Source of the DNA: JBNKHH01 sp050290245
GTDB taxonomy: Bacteria; Pseudomonadota; Alphaproteobacteria; Rhodobacterales; Rhodobacteraceae
Direction of reading: 5' to 3'
DNA length: 11,192 bases
Assembly: GCA_050290245.1 (NCBI GenBank)
Contig: JBNKHH010000060.1
Location: 1 to 11,192, forward strand
The translations under genes and the position numbers were made by a program. Shown piece by piece: positions 1 to 6,497 of the stretch. The stretch's first letter is position 1; each line of letters starts with the position of its first letter. Below the pieces are notes generated by a model, which was not told the DNA's origin, did no database searches, and worked only from the letters and a program-made list of their open reading frames with translations.

Positions 1-582
1 CGTGTGCAGCGTTGTGCCGGTCATTTCAGCTATTGTCGCGCGCGTAATTGGATACGGTATTTCGATTCCGCGCTCGCTCTTGCGACCAGACTGGCTGACG
101 ATCTGAAGCAGGACCGAGGCGATGCGTTGTTCCACGGCCCGTGTCGCAAGCTCTTCTATGCGAACATGAAGCTGCTGCATGCGTTCACCGATCGTCCGCC
201 ACGATTCGGATGCGAAACCGTCATAGCGCTGGACGAAACTGTCCCAGTGCCGTGTTGGCCAGCACAAAGTCACACTTTCTTCCGCAGCCATCGCCGTTGC
301 CGGATAGGAAGCAAGGTTGAAAGCCTGGGCGATTCCAAAGAGCTGGCCCGGCGGAATATGAAGCGGCACCACCTGCTCGCCGTCCGCAGTGGCACGCACG
401 ACGCGGATCGTTCCGTCGAGAAGCAGGAAGAACCGGTCGGCCTCGTCCCCTGCGTGAAAGACTTCGGCTCCCTCATCGAAACGCCGCGGCGTTGCCAGAT
501 CGAGGATTTCGCGAATCTGTTCATCGGAAAGCTTCGAAAAAGGCGGCAGGCCAGACAGCAGGCTGGTGTGGAGATGGGACAT
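1..582 (-). CDS. Crp/Fnr-family transcriptional regulator, NnrR/Dnr-like (3' end cut by window edge)
   Basis: The reading frame is open for 194 codons from an ATG at 582 to the window edge, so the C-terminus is missing. Residues about 12-110 form a cyclic-nucleotide-binding-like beta roll (FDEGAEVFHAGDEADRFFLL, then HIPPGQLFGIAQAF). A long dimerisation helix follows at about 126-165 (RMQQLHVRIEELATRAVEQR). The start of the DNA-binding helix-turn-helix is visible at 177-194 (YPITRATIAEMTGTTLHT); the rest lies outside the window. The only cysteine is C107, and there is no N-terminal cysteine cluster, so it is not an oxygen-sensing [4Fe-4S] Fnr. In this family such cysteine-free proteins next to nos and nnrS genes are usually NnrR/Dnr/NNR-type NO-responsive activators. 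That role is inferred from family and context. It is transcribed divergently from nnrS, with a 98-bp gap that holds an FNR-like palindrome 16 nt before its own ATG, a position that suits autoregulation. No strong Shine-Dalgarno is visible. Family assignment is firm; the ligand and the exact subgroup are not. Confidence 0.9.
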   Translation of the reverse strand, partial: MSHLHTSLLSGLPPFSKLSDEQIREILDLATPRRFDEGAEVFHAGDEADRFFLLLDGTIRVVRATADGEQVVPLHIPPGQLFGIAQAFNLASYPATAMAAEESVTLCWPTRHWDSFVQRYDGFASESWRTIGERMQQLHVRIEELATRAVEQRIASVLLQIVSQSGRKSERGIEIPYPITRATIAEMTGTTLHT

Positions 583-597
583 GGTTCCGCGGCGAGT

Positions 598-611
598 TTG
601 AGCGAGCGCAA
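598..611. promoter_or_regulatory. FNR/NnrR-type operator candidate between the regulator gene and nnrS
   Basis: The 14-mer TTGAGCGAGCGCAA fits the TTGNN-N4-NNCAA plan of Crp/Fnr-family sites; the right half CGCAA is the complement of the TTGCG half-site described for NnrR-like regulators. Its centre is 76 bp upstream of the nnrS ATG and 22 bp upstream of the divergent regulator ATG. A GATAAT sequence at 627-632 resembles a -10 element for nnrS, but it is about 25 bp from the box centre, shorter than the roughly 32 bp of a class II FNR promoter, so the exact promoter is uncertain. Activation of nnrS and autoregulation of the divergent gene are both inferred. Confidence 0.5.
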
Positions 612-680
612 GGTGCGTAAAGACAAGATAATGCATTCATCGGCGCAAGAACACAGGCGTTTCATGTGGCGGGGGCGAGA

Positions 681-1886
681 ATGACGAAAGTTCAATATGA
701 TGGCCCGTCCATCCTCAGTCTCGGCCTGCGCCCGTTTTTCCTGGCTGCGCTGATATTCGGACTCGTGGTCGTGCCGCTCTGGTGGTTGACCTGGCGCGGT
801 CAGATTTTGCTGAAAGGTCCGTTTGTGCCGGTCGATTGGCACGTCCACGAAATGATCTTCGGATATGGTGCGGCCGTTATCGCCGGTTTTCTCTTCACCG
901 CGGTTCCAAACTGGACAGGCCGCATGCCGAAACAGGGATGGCCTTTGGTCTTGCTTGCCGTGACCTGGCTTGCCGGACGCCTGGCCGTGGCCGGTATCCT
1001 GCCCCTGCCAGCCATGGCTGTCGCCGTTCTGGACTGCTCGTTTCTTCTGATGGTCGGGGTCATCTTCCTGATCGAGGTCGTGGCTGGCCGGAACTGGCGC
1101 AACATGAAAGTCGTTGTGCCGCTTGGCCTGCTGCTTGCCGCCAACGGGACGTTTCATGGAGAGGTCATGTCAACCGGTACAGCAAATGTCGCTGGACGGC
1201 TTGGGCTGGCGGTCATCATCTTCCTGATCACGCTGATCGGCGGGCGCATCGTACCAAGTTTCACACGAAACTGGCTGGCCGCGCACAACGCGGAACATCT
1301 GCCGGCATCCTTCTCGCGCCTGGACACCGTGACGCTGGCCATTGGAGCTCTGGCGCTTGCCCTTTGGGCCATCTACGAAACCGGCGCCGTGGTGGCCTGC
1401 CTGCTTGTCCCCGCAGGCGTGCTAAACCTATTCCGCCTTGCCCGCTGGCGTGGCTGGTCGGCCTGGCGTTCTCCTCTGCTGTTGATGCTTCACATTGCCT
1501 TCGCTTTTGTGCCGCTTGGTATGATCGCGGCGGCGGCGGGGGCCGCTACTGTCATCTCTACGGCGGCCGGGCTGCATCTGCTTGGCATCGGAGCCATGGG
1601 AGGCATGACGCTGGCAGTGATGATCAGGGCAACGCGCGGGCACACCGGCCGCGACCTGACGGCAGGGCCTGCCTTGACTCTGGCATTTGGCTTGGTGGTT
1701 GCGGCGGCACTTGCCCGCGCCGTGATCGGGCATGGAAATCTGGCTGGTGTCGACGGGATCACGCTTGCTGCAGTGCTCTGGACGGCAGCCTATGGGATCG
1801 CCTCCGTCCGCCTTGGGCCTTGGCTGATCGGTCAAAAATCGGGGCGCCGCATTCCCCGAAAGCCCATGGCGCATTCCTCTGGCTGA
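681..1886 (+). CDS. nnrS: NnrS family heme/copper-containing membrane protein
   Basis: This encodes 401 residues, nearly all hydrophobic, with about a dozen predicted membrane helices. Family motifs are present: LGLRPFF near the N-terminus (14-20), VDWHVHEMIFGYG (51-63), GGRIVPSFTRNW (187-198) and HLLGIGAMGGMTLAVMIRAT (299-318) followed by RGHTGR. The histidines in these segments (H54, H56, H299, H321) are candidates for heme or copper binding. In Rhodobacter sphaeroides and relatives NnrS is a heme- and copper-containing membrane protein controlled by NnrR and tied to protection from NO-derived stress; its precise chemistry is not settled. I chose the ATG at 681, which follows a G-rich stretch. 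An in-frame GTG at 666 would add five residues (VAGAR). It is divergent from the regulator and convergent with nosX. It appears intact. Confidence 0.92.
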   Translation: MTKVQYDGPSILSLGLRPFFLAALIFGLVVVPLWWLTWRGQILLKGPFVPVDWHVHEMIFGYGAAVIAGFLFTAVPNWTGRMPKQGWPLVLLAVTWLAGRLAVAGILPLPAMAVAVLDCSFLLMVGVIFLIEVVAGRNWRNMKVVVPLGLLLAANGTFHGEVMSTGTANVAGRLGLAVIIFLITLIGGRIVPSFTRNWLAAHNAEHLPASFSRLDTVTLAIGALALALWAIYETGAVVACLLVPAGVLNLFRLARWRGWSAWRSPLLLMLHIAFAFVPLGMIAAAAGAATVISTAAGLHLLGIGAMGGMTLAVMIRATRGHTGRDLTAGPALTLAFGLVVAAALARAVIGHGNLAGVDGITLAAVLWTAAYGIASVRLGPWLIGQKSGRRIPRKPMAHSSG

Positions 1887-2009
1887 TGATTGCCAAGGCA
1901 CCGGCTGCGTACGACGCGAAACAGACCTCCATACCCCAAAGCGCCCTGCAGAACGCCGGTTCCATTTTCCTCGCTGATCAGAGCAGGGCCAAGTTTTTGT
2001 CCTTTCGCA

Positions 2010-2927
2010 TCAAGATTCTTCCTCCTTGGTCTCAGCTTGATCAAACCCGAGATGTGCGAGGTGGACGTGTTTGAATGCGCCAAGGGCCGCAACAACCTCG
2101 GCACGCCCGTTGGCGAGGCACAACCCGGTAGAAAGAGCATCAGCCAGCGCCGCACTTGGAGCGCTGATCGACAGGCTTCGGATCGCCGGGCGCTTGAGCG
2201 CATTGCCGGACGGATCCAGGATGTGTCCCACCTTGCCGTCGGCGTCCAGAACGGTGCCCGTTGGAGCCGAGGTGGCCAAGGCCCTGTCGTGCAACATCAC
2301 GCGCCTTGAAGTACCCGCAATCGAAATCGGCCAGCGCCCAAGGGCACTGATTTCTCCAGAATCGATCAGCACATCGTCGATCCCTTCTCTTTGCATCAAC
2401 GCGGCGACACGGTCGGCGATATAGCCCTGCGCAATACCATTCAGGGTCAGTGCCTGCCCCGGCGCAAGAATTGTCCGGGCGCTGTCAAAGTGAACCCGCT
2501 CAAAGCCGACCAGCGCGCGGGCACGGCCCATGTCGGCCTCTTCCGGAGGGTGACCCATTGCCCAGGCTTCTGCCACGAGCTGCCACATGGGCTGAATCGT
2601 CGGGTCGAAACGGCCTTGCGTGGCAAGATGAACCCGTCGCGCAATGCTAAGGCATTCCAGAAGCTCCGGGGGCGGAACGGGAAGACTTCCCTCGGCGTTC
2701 AGCCGGCACAGGACCGAGCCGGGCCGATACAGGCTGAAGATGTCCTCAAGCCGCGCGATTTCCGCCAGGGCTCGGCCGGTGATGGCTTCGGCCCGCGGAT
2801 GATCGAGAATGATCTGTGCCTTTGCCCCCAATGCCGTGCCTTGCCAGCGATACGCCCGGCCCGCAGAGGGAATGGCCAGCGCAGCCGCAGAGGCGAGGGT
2901 CAGAAAACGGCGTCTTGAAACGGCCAT
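2010..2927 (-). CDS. nosX: NosX, ApbE-type FAD:protein FMN transferase for NosR
   Basis: This encodes 305 residues. A twin-arginine signal opens the protein (SRRRFLTLAS, 4-13, then an Ala-rich stretch to about residue 25), so it is exported folded to the periplasm. The ApbE fold follows: FSLYRPGSVLCRLN (64-77), FDPTIQPMW (107-115), LNGIAQGYIADR (162-173), LIDSGE (187-192), GHILDPSGN (234-242) and ADALSTGL (262-269). The last two hold the residues that bind metal and flavin in ApbE proteins. In Paracoccus-type nos clusters NosX transfers FMN from FAD onto a threonine of NosR; the NosR of this cluster has the target motif. It is the last gene of the nos run, one base after the nosL stop (TGACATG), with AAGGGGAG upstream as a ribosome site. 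Its 3' end includes a perfect AAGGAGG that leads into an 11-codon mini-ORF (see findings). Confidence 0.95.
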   Translation of the reverse strand: MAVSRRRFLTLASAAALAIPSAGRAYRWQGTALGAKAQIILDHPRAEAITGRALAEIARLEDIFSLYRPGSVLCRLNAEGSLPVPPPELLECLSIARRVHLATQGRFDPTIQPMWQLVAEAWAMGHPPEEADMGRARALVGFERVHFDSARTILAPGQALTLNGIAQGYIADRVAALMQREGIDDVLIDSGEISALGRWPISIAGTSRRVMLHDRALATSAPTGTVLDADGKVGHILDPSGNALKRPAIRSLSISAPSAALADALSTGLCLANGRAEVVAALGAFKHVHLAHLGFDQAETKEEES

Positions 2928-2928
2928 G

Positions 2929-3480
2929 TCAGTGGCTCCCCTTCTTGTGGCTCAGTGCGTTCAGGCGCGCCCCGACATCGTCGGACACAGCCGGCTCCGC
3001 CAAGATCGCCACCAAAGTGTCCTCGGGTCCGATCTCGTCGAACCGGCGGACCTCCCCGCCGTAGAGGGCAGCGAATTCCAGGGCAGATGCTTTGTCGGAA
3101 AACGGCACGAGTTCCGGTGCGCCCATGCCGCCCATGCGGTCAGACCCAATGACATAGGTGGCATCTTCGATGGCGATCCAATCCCCGGGCTCGGCCCAGG
3201 TCGCGCCGGTCATGTCCTGAACGTATGCCGCACGAACAGCGTGGCTTTGCTCGGGCATGTGAAGATAGCCGATGGCATCCCTGACCTGGCTGAAGAAGAC
3301 CGGCGCGTCCATGCCGTCAAGATGAAGCTGCCCCTTGGGACCTTCATGTTCAAGAAGCTCCATCTGGCAGTAATGCCCCACTGCCTCGGCGGTGAGGGCG
3401 ACGGGCTGTGGCTTGCCTGCAAGGTCTTCTTTGCAGGCTGCAAGCGCCAGCAGGCTGATCACGAGAACAAGGCGATTCAT
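2929..3480 (-). CDS. nosL: NosL, lipoprotein copper chaperone for nitrous oxide reductase
   Basis: This encodes 183 residues. The N-terminus MNRLVLVISLLALAAC is a lipoprotein signal with lipobox LAAC, so Cys16 is probably lipidated and the protein anchored facing the periplasm. The NosL domain contains HYCQM (36-40), whose Cys-X-Met pair is a known feature of the family and is linked to Cu(I) binding. Later Met and His residues (LHMPEQSH, 73-80; RMGGMG, 115-120) could also contribute. The family supplies copper to NosZ with the NosDFY machine. The ATG at 3480 overlaps the nosY stop as ATGA and has GGAAGGG seven bases upstream. A longer open frame reaches 3762, but it would run antiparallel to no signal and through nosY, so I rejected it. 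It is tightly coupled to nosY and nosX. Confidence 0.93.
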   Translation of the reverse strand: MNRLVLVISLLALAACKEDLAGKPQPVALTAEAVGHYCQMELLEHEGPKGQLHLDGMDAPVFFSQVRDAIGYLHMPEQSHAVRAAYVQDMTGATWAEPGDWIAIEDATYVIGSDRMGGMGAPELVPFSDKASALEFAALYGGEVRRFDEIGPEDTLVAILAEPAVSDDVGARLNALSHKKGSH

Positions 3481-4304
3481 GGCTGGACCCTTCCGAAAGC
3501 AAGGCGCGACAGCGCGGCCGCCGCAAGCGGCCAAAGAATGAGAGAGGCAAGCGGCTTCCAGATCGCGATCGACGAAGCCGCCCCGGCGAGACCGGACGCC
3601 GCGCCGACGGACTCGGATGCCGCCAGGTTGAAGATGCGGAAGGCATCCGCCGGGTTGGCGACCAAAAGCCATGGGAAAATCTGCTGAGTGAAAAGGCCCC
3701 CGTCGTCGGCCACCACGGCCGCCAGAAGGCCGAGGTCGTAGAGCACGATGAACACAAGCCAAAGCGCGATCGACAGGCCAGCCGCGCCGGATGGGCGACG
3801 CGCCAGGGCCGACATGGCATGGCCCAAGGACAGGAAAGCAGCGCCCAGAAGCGTTGATGTCCAGGTCAGGCGCAGCAAGGCGGGCAGTCCCTCCAAGGCG
3901 GCTGGTCCACTGGTTTGAATCGAAACCACGGCCGCAGCCGCATAGCCAAGCATCACCGCCAGGGCGACGACCGCCAGTTGGGCGGCCAGTTTGCCCAACA
4001 GAAGTTCACCGCGCCCCAGCGGATAGGTCAGGTGCAGCGGCAGCGTGCCCCGCTCGACCTCGCCCGCGACCGCATCAAAAGATATCAGGAGCGCGATCAG
4101 CGGCACCAGATAAACCGAAAGAGAGGTCAGGCTGGCCACGGTGACCGACAGCCGGTCGACGCCTAGCTCGCCCGTCGGTGCGGATCCCGCAACAGACAGC
4201 ACCAGCGAAAACAGCATCATCATGGCCGTGGCGATCAATACCCAACGGTTTCGAAATGCGATCAGGAACTCGATACGGGCGGTCGACAGGATCCGGGTCA
4301 GCAT
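3477..4304 (-). CDS. nosY: NosY, ABC transporter permease for NosZ copper-site maturation
   Basis: This encodes 275 residues with an ABC-2 type permease pattern. A short cytoplasmic N-terminus (RILSTARIEFLIAFRNRW) precedes about six hydrophobic helices. The cytoplasmic segment FDAVAGEVERGTLPLHLTYP, just after the second helix, is the conserved coupling region that contacts the ATPase in this family. NosY forms the membrane part of NosDFY, which is needed to assemble the CuZ cluster in NosZ. The start is ambiguous: GTG at 4307 and ATG at 4304 are adjacent in frame. I chose ATG because the GGAGGG upstream is seven bases from it but only four from the GTG. The nosF stop overlaps the start (TGATG), and the 3' end overlaps nosL by four bases, so translation is probably coupled throughout. 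Confidence 0.93.
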   Translation of the reverse strand: MLTRILSTARIEFLIAFRNRWVLIATAMMMLFSLVLSVAGSAPTGELGVDRLSVTVASLTSLSVYLVPLIALLISFDAVAGEVERGTLPLHLTYPLGRGELLLGKLAAQLAVVALAVMLGYAAAAVVSIQTSGPAALEGLPALLRLTWTSTLLGAAFLSLGHAMSALARRPSGAAGLSIALWLVFIVLYDLGLLAAVVADDGGLFTQQIFPWLLVANPADAFRIFNLAASESVGAASGLAGAASSIAIWKPLASLILWPLAAAALSRLAFGRVQP

Positions 4305-5194
4305 CACGCGGCCCTCCGGCTGATATGTGCGTAGATGTCGTCAAGACTGGGTGGCAGCACATCGAAATCGGCCAGCGCATCGGCCGCCCCTGCAAGCCGG
4401 GCAGTCAGGGCAAGCTTTTCCGACTGGGCGCAGGTCAGTGTCAGTATCTCGGCGCTCGACCGCGCTTCCGGGAATGCAGCAGCCAGCGTCGCACCCTGCC
4501 CCTTGCGGGGGCGCAGGTGGACGGTCAGCGGCAGCGCAGCTTCGGCCCTGAGTGTCTCCAATGTGCCTTCGGCCACCTTGCGCGCCTTCGACAGGATGAC
4601 GATGCGGTCCATCTTTGTCTCGACTTCCGACAGCGCGTGCGACGACAGGAGGATCGCGGTGCCTGTCGCGGCCAGTTCGTCGAGGAGCGCATAAAATTCG
4701 CGCCGAGACACCGGGTCCAAGCCGCTGGTCGGTTCGTCCAGAACCATCAGCCGCGGCCGTCCGATCAGCGCCTGCGCAAGTCCGACCCGTTGGCGCATCC
4801 CCTTGGAATAGGTTCCGATCCGGCGGTCGGCGGCATCGGCCAGACCCACGCGCTCAAGCAGGCCACCGGCCCCGCGCGGGTCCGCGCCGCGAAGCCGCAG
4901 GAAATGCCGAAGCTGTTCGCGTGCCGTCAACGCCGGATGAAAAGCGACATTTTCGGGCAGGTAGGCAGTCAGCGCGCGGGCCACGCCGGAACCGGGGGCG
5001 TGCCCGGCGACTTCGACCCGGCCTTCGCTGGCCGGGATCAGCCCCAGAACAAGTTTCATCAGCGTCGACTTGCCCGCACCGTTGTGGCCCAGCAGAGCTA
5101 CGCGTTCGCCTGCCGCCAAGCCCAGATCCACGCCATCCAGCGCGATCTGGGTCCCAAAGCGCTTAGTCAGGTTGGAAAGGCTGAGAATCGTCAC
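4304..5194 (-). CDS. nosF: NosF, ABC transporter ATP-binding protein
   Basis: This encodes 296 residues starting with GTG. The nucleotide-binding domain is complete: Walker A GHNGAGKST (36-44), the LPENVAF segment (79-85) where most ABC proteins have a Q-loop glutamine, signature YSKGMRQRVGLA (129-140), Walker B LMVLDEP (149-155), D-loop SGLD and switch histidine H186 in SSHAL. A C-terminal extension of about 80 residues (from about 215) is typical of ABC-2 type ATPases. It powers NosY and acts with periplasmic NosD. The GTG at 5194 was chosen because AAAGGAGG lies just upstream and the NosF family normally begins a few residues before the NLTKRFG strand. The open frame upstream to 5233 lies inside nosD and has no ribosome site. 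The first 32 bases overlap the end of nosD in another frame. Confidence 0.94.
   Translation of the reverse strand: MTILSLSNLTKRFGTQIALDGVDLGLAAGERVALLGHNGAGKSTLMKLVLGLIPASEGRVEVAGHAPGSGVARALTAYLPENVAFHPALTAREQLRHFLRLRGADPRGAGGLLERVGLADAADRRIGTYSKGMRQRVGLAQALIGRPRLMVLDEPTSGLDPVSRREFYALLDELAATGTAILLSSHALSEVETKMDRIVILSKARKVAEGTLETLRAEAALPLTVHLRPRKGQGATLAAAFPEARSSAEILTLTCAQSEKLALTARLAGAADALADFDVLPPSLDDIYAHISRRAA
4312..4317 (-). promoter_or_regulatory. Shine-Dalgarno of nosY, favours ATG 4304 over GTG 4307
   Basis: GGAGGG on the minus strand is seven bases before the ATG at 4304 and four before the adjacent in-frame GTG at 4307. The seven-base spacing is the more usual one. The site lies inside the last codons of nosF. 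Confidence 0.6.
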
Positions 5195-6497
5195 CTTGGC
5201 CTCCTTTCGCCCATAGCGGTTCGCTCCGGGCAAGTGTCATGACGGTTTCGGGAACGTCGCGCATAGGCGGCGCGGTCAAAGGGTGACTATCGACGACCCC
5301 GCCGGGCAGCGTTGCCGGAAACTGAGCTTGGCTCCAACGCACGATCTGCACCGCAGGTGCGCCGAGCAGAAGCTTGGCTGCCGGCTGAGACCACAGGATG
5401 TGGTCCATCAGGTCGTTCGGTCGATAGGCGCTGTCGGCCCGCGCATCGCCATCGAGGTCGAAAGCGGGATGGTCGGACCAATAATTCCCGCGCCCTTCAT
5501 AGCTCCACTCGACGTCGCTGGTGCCAACGTATTTTACCTGGGTCCGATTGCCCATGAACCCGTTTCCGGTGATCGTGTTCTGTTCGGACCCGGCCGTGAA
5601 ATGGATGCCGATATCGCAGCCATCAAAGATGTTTTCGGCCAGAAGGTTGCGGTGGCTGTTGTAGATGAATGCGCATTTCTCGGCGCCCTTCAGGACCACG
5701 TTGCCGAAGATATCCGACGACTTGGTATAGTTCAGCATCACGCCGTAATCGCGATCACGGATCGAGATGTTGTCGCGCGCCACGATGCGGTCAGAATACA
5801 TCATGGCAAAGCCGAGGTGGTTGCCGAGCGAGACGTTGTCAGCGACCTCGCTGTCGTTGGTGTACATATAATGTACGGCGAACCGTAGGTCGCGCATCAG
5901 GTTGCCACGATAGGTATTCCGCTTTGACACATTCGAGAAAATGCCGTCCCGGCCATACCTGATTTCGTTGTCTTCGACGACGGATCCGGGGGCATTCCAG
6001 ACGTAGACACCATTGCCCCGGTCGTTCATGCGGGCAAGGCGCAGGCCTTCGATCCGGTTACCCCTGACCAGCGCATCGCGCGCGCCGTGGATATCGACGC
6101 CATAGAGGTTGCCTTCAATGACGTTGTTCAGGATGCGGGCGTTGCGCGCCTTCCGGGTCAGCGCCACGCCGGAGTCGATGTCCAGATGCGAGCGCCCCGA
6201 TCCGGTTAGCGTCAAATCCGAGACGATTACGTCGGGCGCATCGACCGTAACAACAGACCCCCGCCCGCCCGCGTCGATCACCGCACCCGCCTGACCGCGC
6301 AGGGTCAGCTTTTTATCGATGTGCACCGGGCCGGCGTGCCGCCCCGGTGCAAGGATCAATTCGTCCCCCTCGCCGGCCTGTGCCAAGGCACTTGCCAAAC
6401 CGCCCTCTTCCGCGGGCACCATGATCCGTTCGGCAACCGCAGGGTTGACCGTCAAAACCGTGGCGGCCAGCACCAGGAGGGGGACGATGCGCATCAT
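5163..6497 (-). CDS. nosD: NosD, periplasmic beta-helix copper-site maturation protein
   Basis: This encodes 444 residues. A Sec signal occupies residues 1-22 (MMRIVPLLVLAATVLTV, cleavage likely after AVA). It is followed by a right-handed parallel beta-helix of the CASH/PbH1 type (about residues 40-340), seen as recurring short units such as RILNNVIEGNLYGVDIHG, ALVRGNRIEGL, VVEDNEIRYGRDGIF and NTITGNGFMGN. The segment GRGNYWSDHPAFDLDGDARA is a conserved NosD hallmark near the C-terminal third. NosD works in the periplasm with NosF and NosY to deliver or assemble the CuZ centre of NosZ. The ATG at 6497 overlaps the nosZ stop as ATGA; a second in-frame ATG is at 6494. The open frame extends to 6566, but that part lies inside nosZ and would bury the signal peptide. 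The end overlaps the nosF start by 32 bases. It appears intact. Confidence 0.95.
   Translation of the reverse strand: MMRIVPLLVLAATVLTVNPAVAERIMVPAEEGGLASALAQAGEGDELILAPGRHAGPVHIDKKLTLRGQAGAVIDAGGRGSVVTVDAPDVIVSDLTLTGSGRSHLDIDSGVALTRKARNARILNNVIEGNLYGVDIHGARDALVRGNRIEGLRLARMNDRGNGVYVWNAPGSVVEDNEIRYGRDGIFSNVSKRNTYRGNLMRDLRFAVHYMYTNDSEVADNVSLGNHLGFAMMYSDRIVARDNISIRDRDYGVMLNYTKSSDIFGNVVLKGAEKCAFIYNSHRNLLAENIFDGCDIGIHFTAGSEQNTITGNGFMGNRTQVKYVGTSDVEWSYEGRGNYWSDHPAFDLDGDARADSAYRPNDLMDHILWSQPAAKLLLGAPAVQIVRWSQAQFPATLPGGVVDSHPLTAPPMRDVPETVMTLARSEPLWAKGGQGDDSQPFQPD
5200..5207 (-). promoter_or_regulatory. Shine-Dalgarno of nosF, decides the GTG start
   Basis: AAAGGAGG on the minus strand lies five bases before the GTG at 5194. 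It is a near-perfect ribosome site located within the end of nosD, and it is the main reason for preferring this GTG over the longer frame that opens at 5233. Confidence 0.75.

Noticed and set aside
1759..1965. 68-codon minus-strand frame after nosX
   Set aside because: It overlaps the 3' end of nnrS in antisense, has no recognisable motif, and is separated from nosX; probably a shadow frame.
1887..2009. Bidirectional terminator between nnrS and nosX
   Set aside because: A T-run (1994-1998) and a short CTGATCAG palindrome are present, but I could not form a GC-rich stem directly before the T-run.
782..2074. 430-codon plus-strand frame overlapping nnrS in another frame
   Set aside because: It is Arg/Cys/His-rich and soluble-looking in a region where the other frame gives a clear NnrS membrane protein with its motifs.
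3481..3762. Longer NosL start at 3762
   Set aside because: It would place an Arg-rich stretch before the lipoprotein signal and lie within nosY; the ATGA junction at 3480 with GGAAGGG upstream is far better.
4178..5242. 354-codon plus-strand frame opposite nosF and the nosY start
   Set aside because: It is a Gln/Arg-rich shadow frame; nosF on the other strand has complete ABC motifs.
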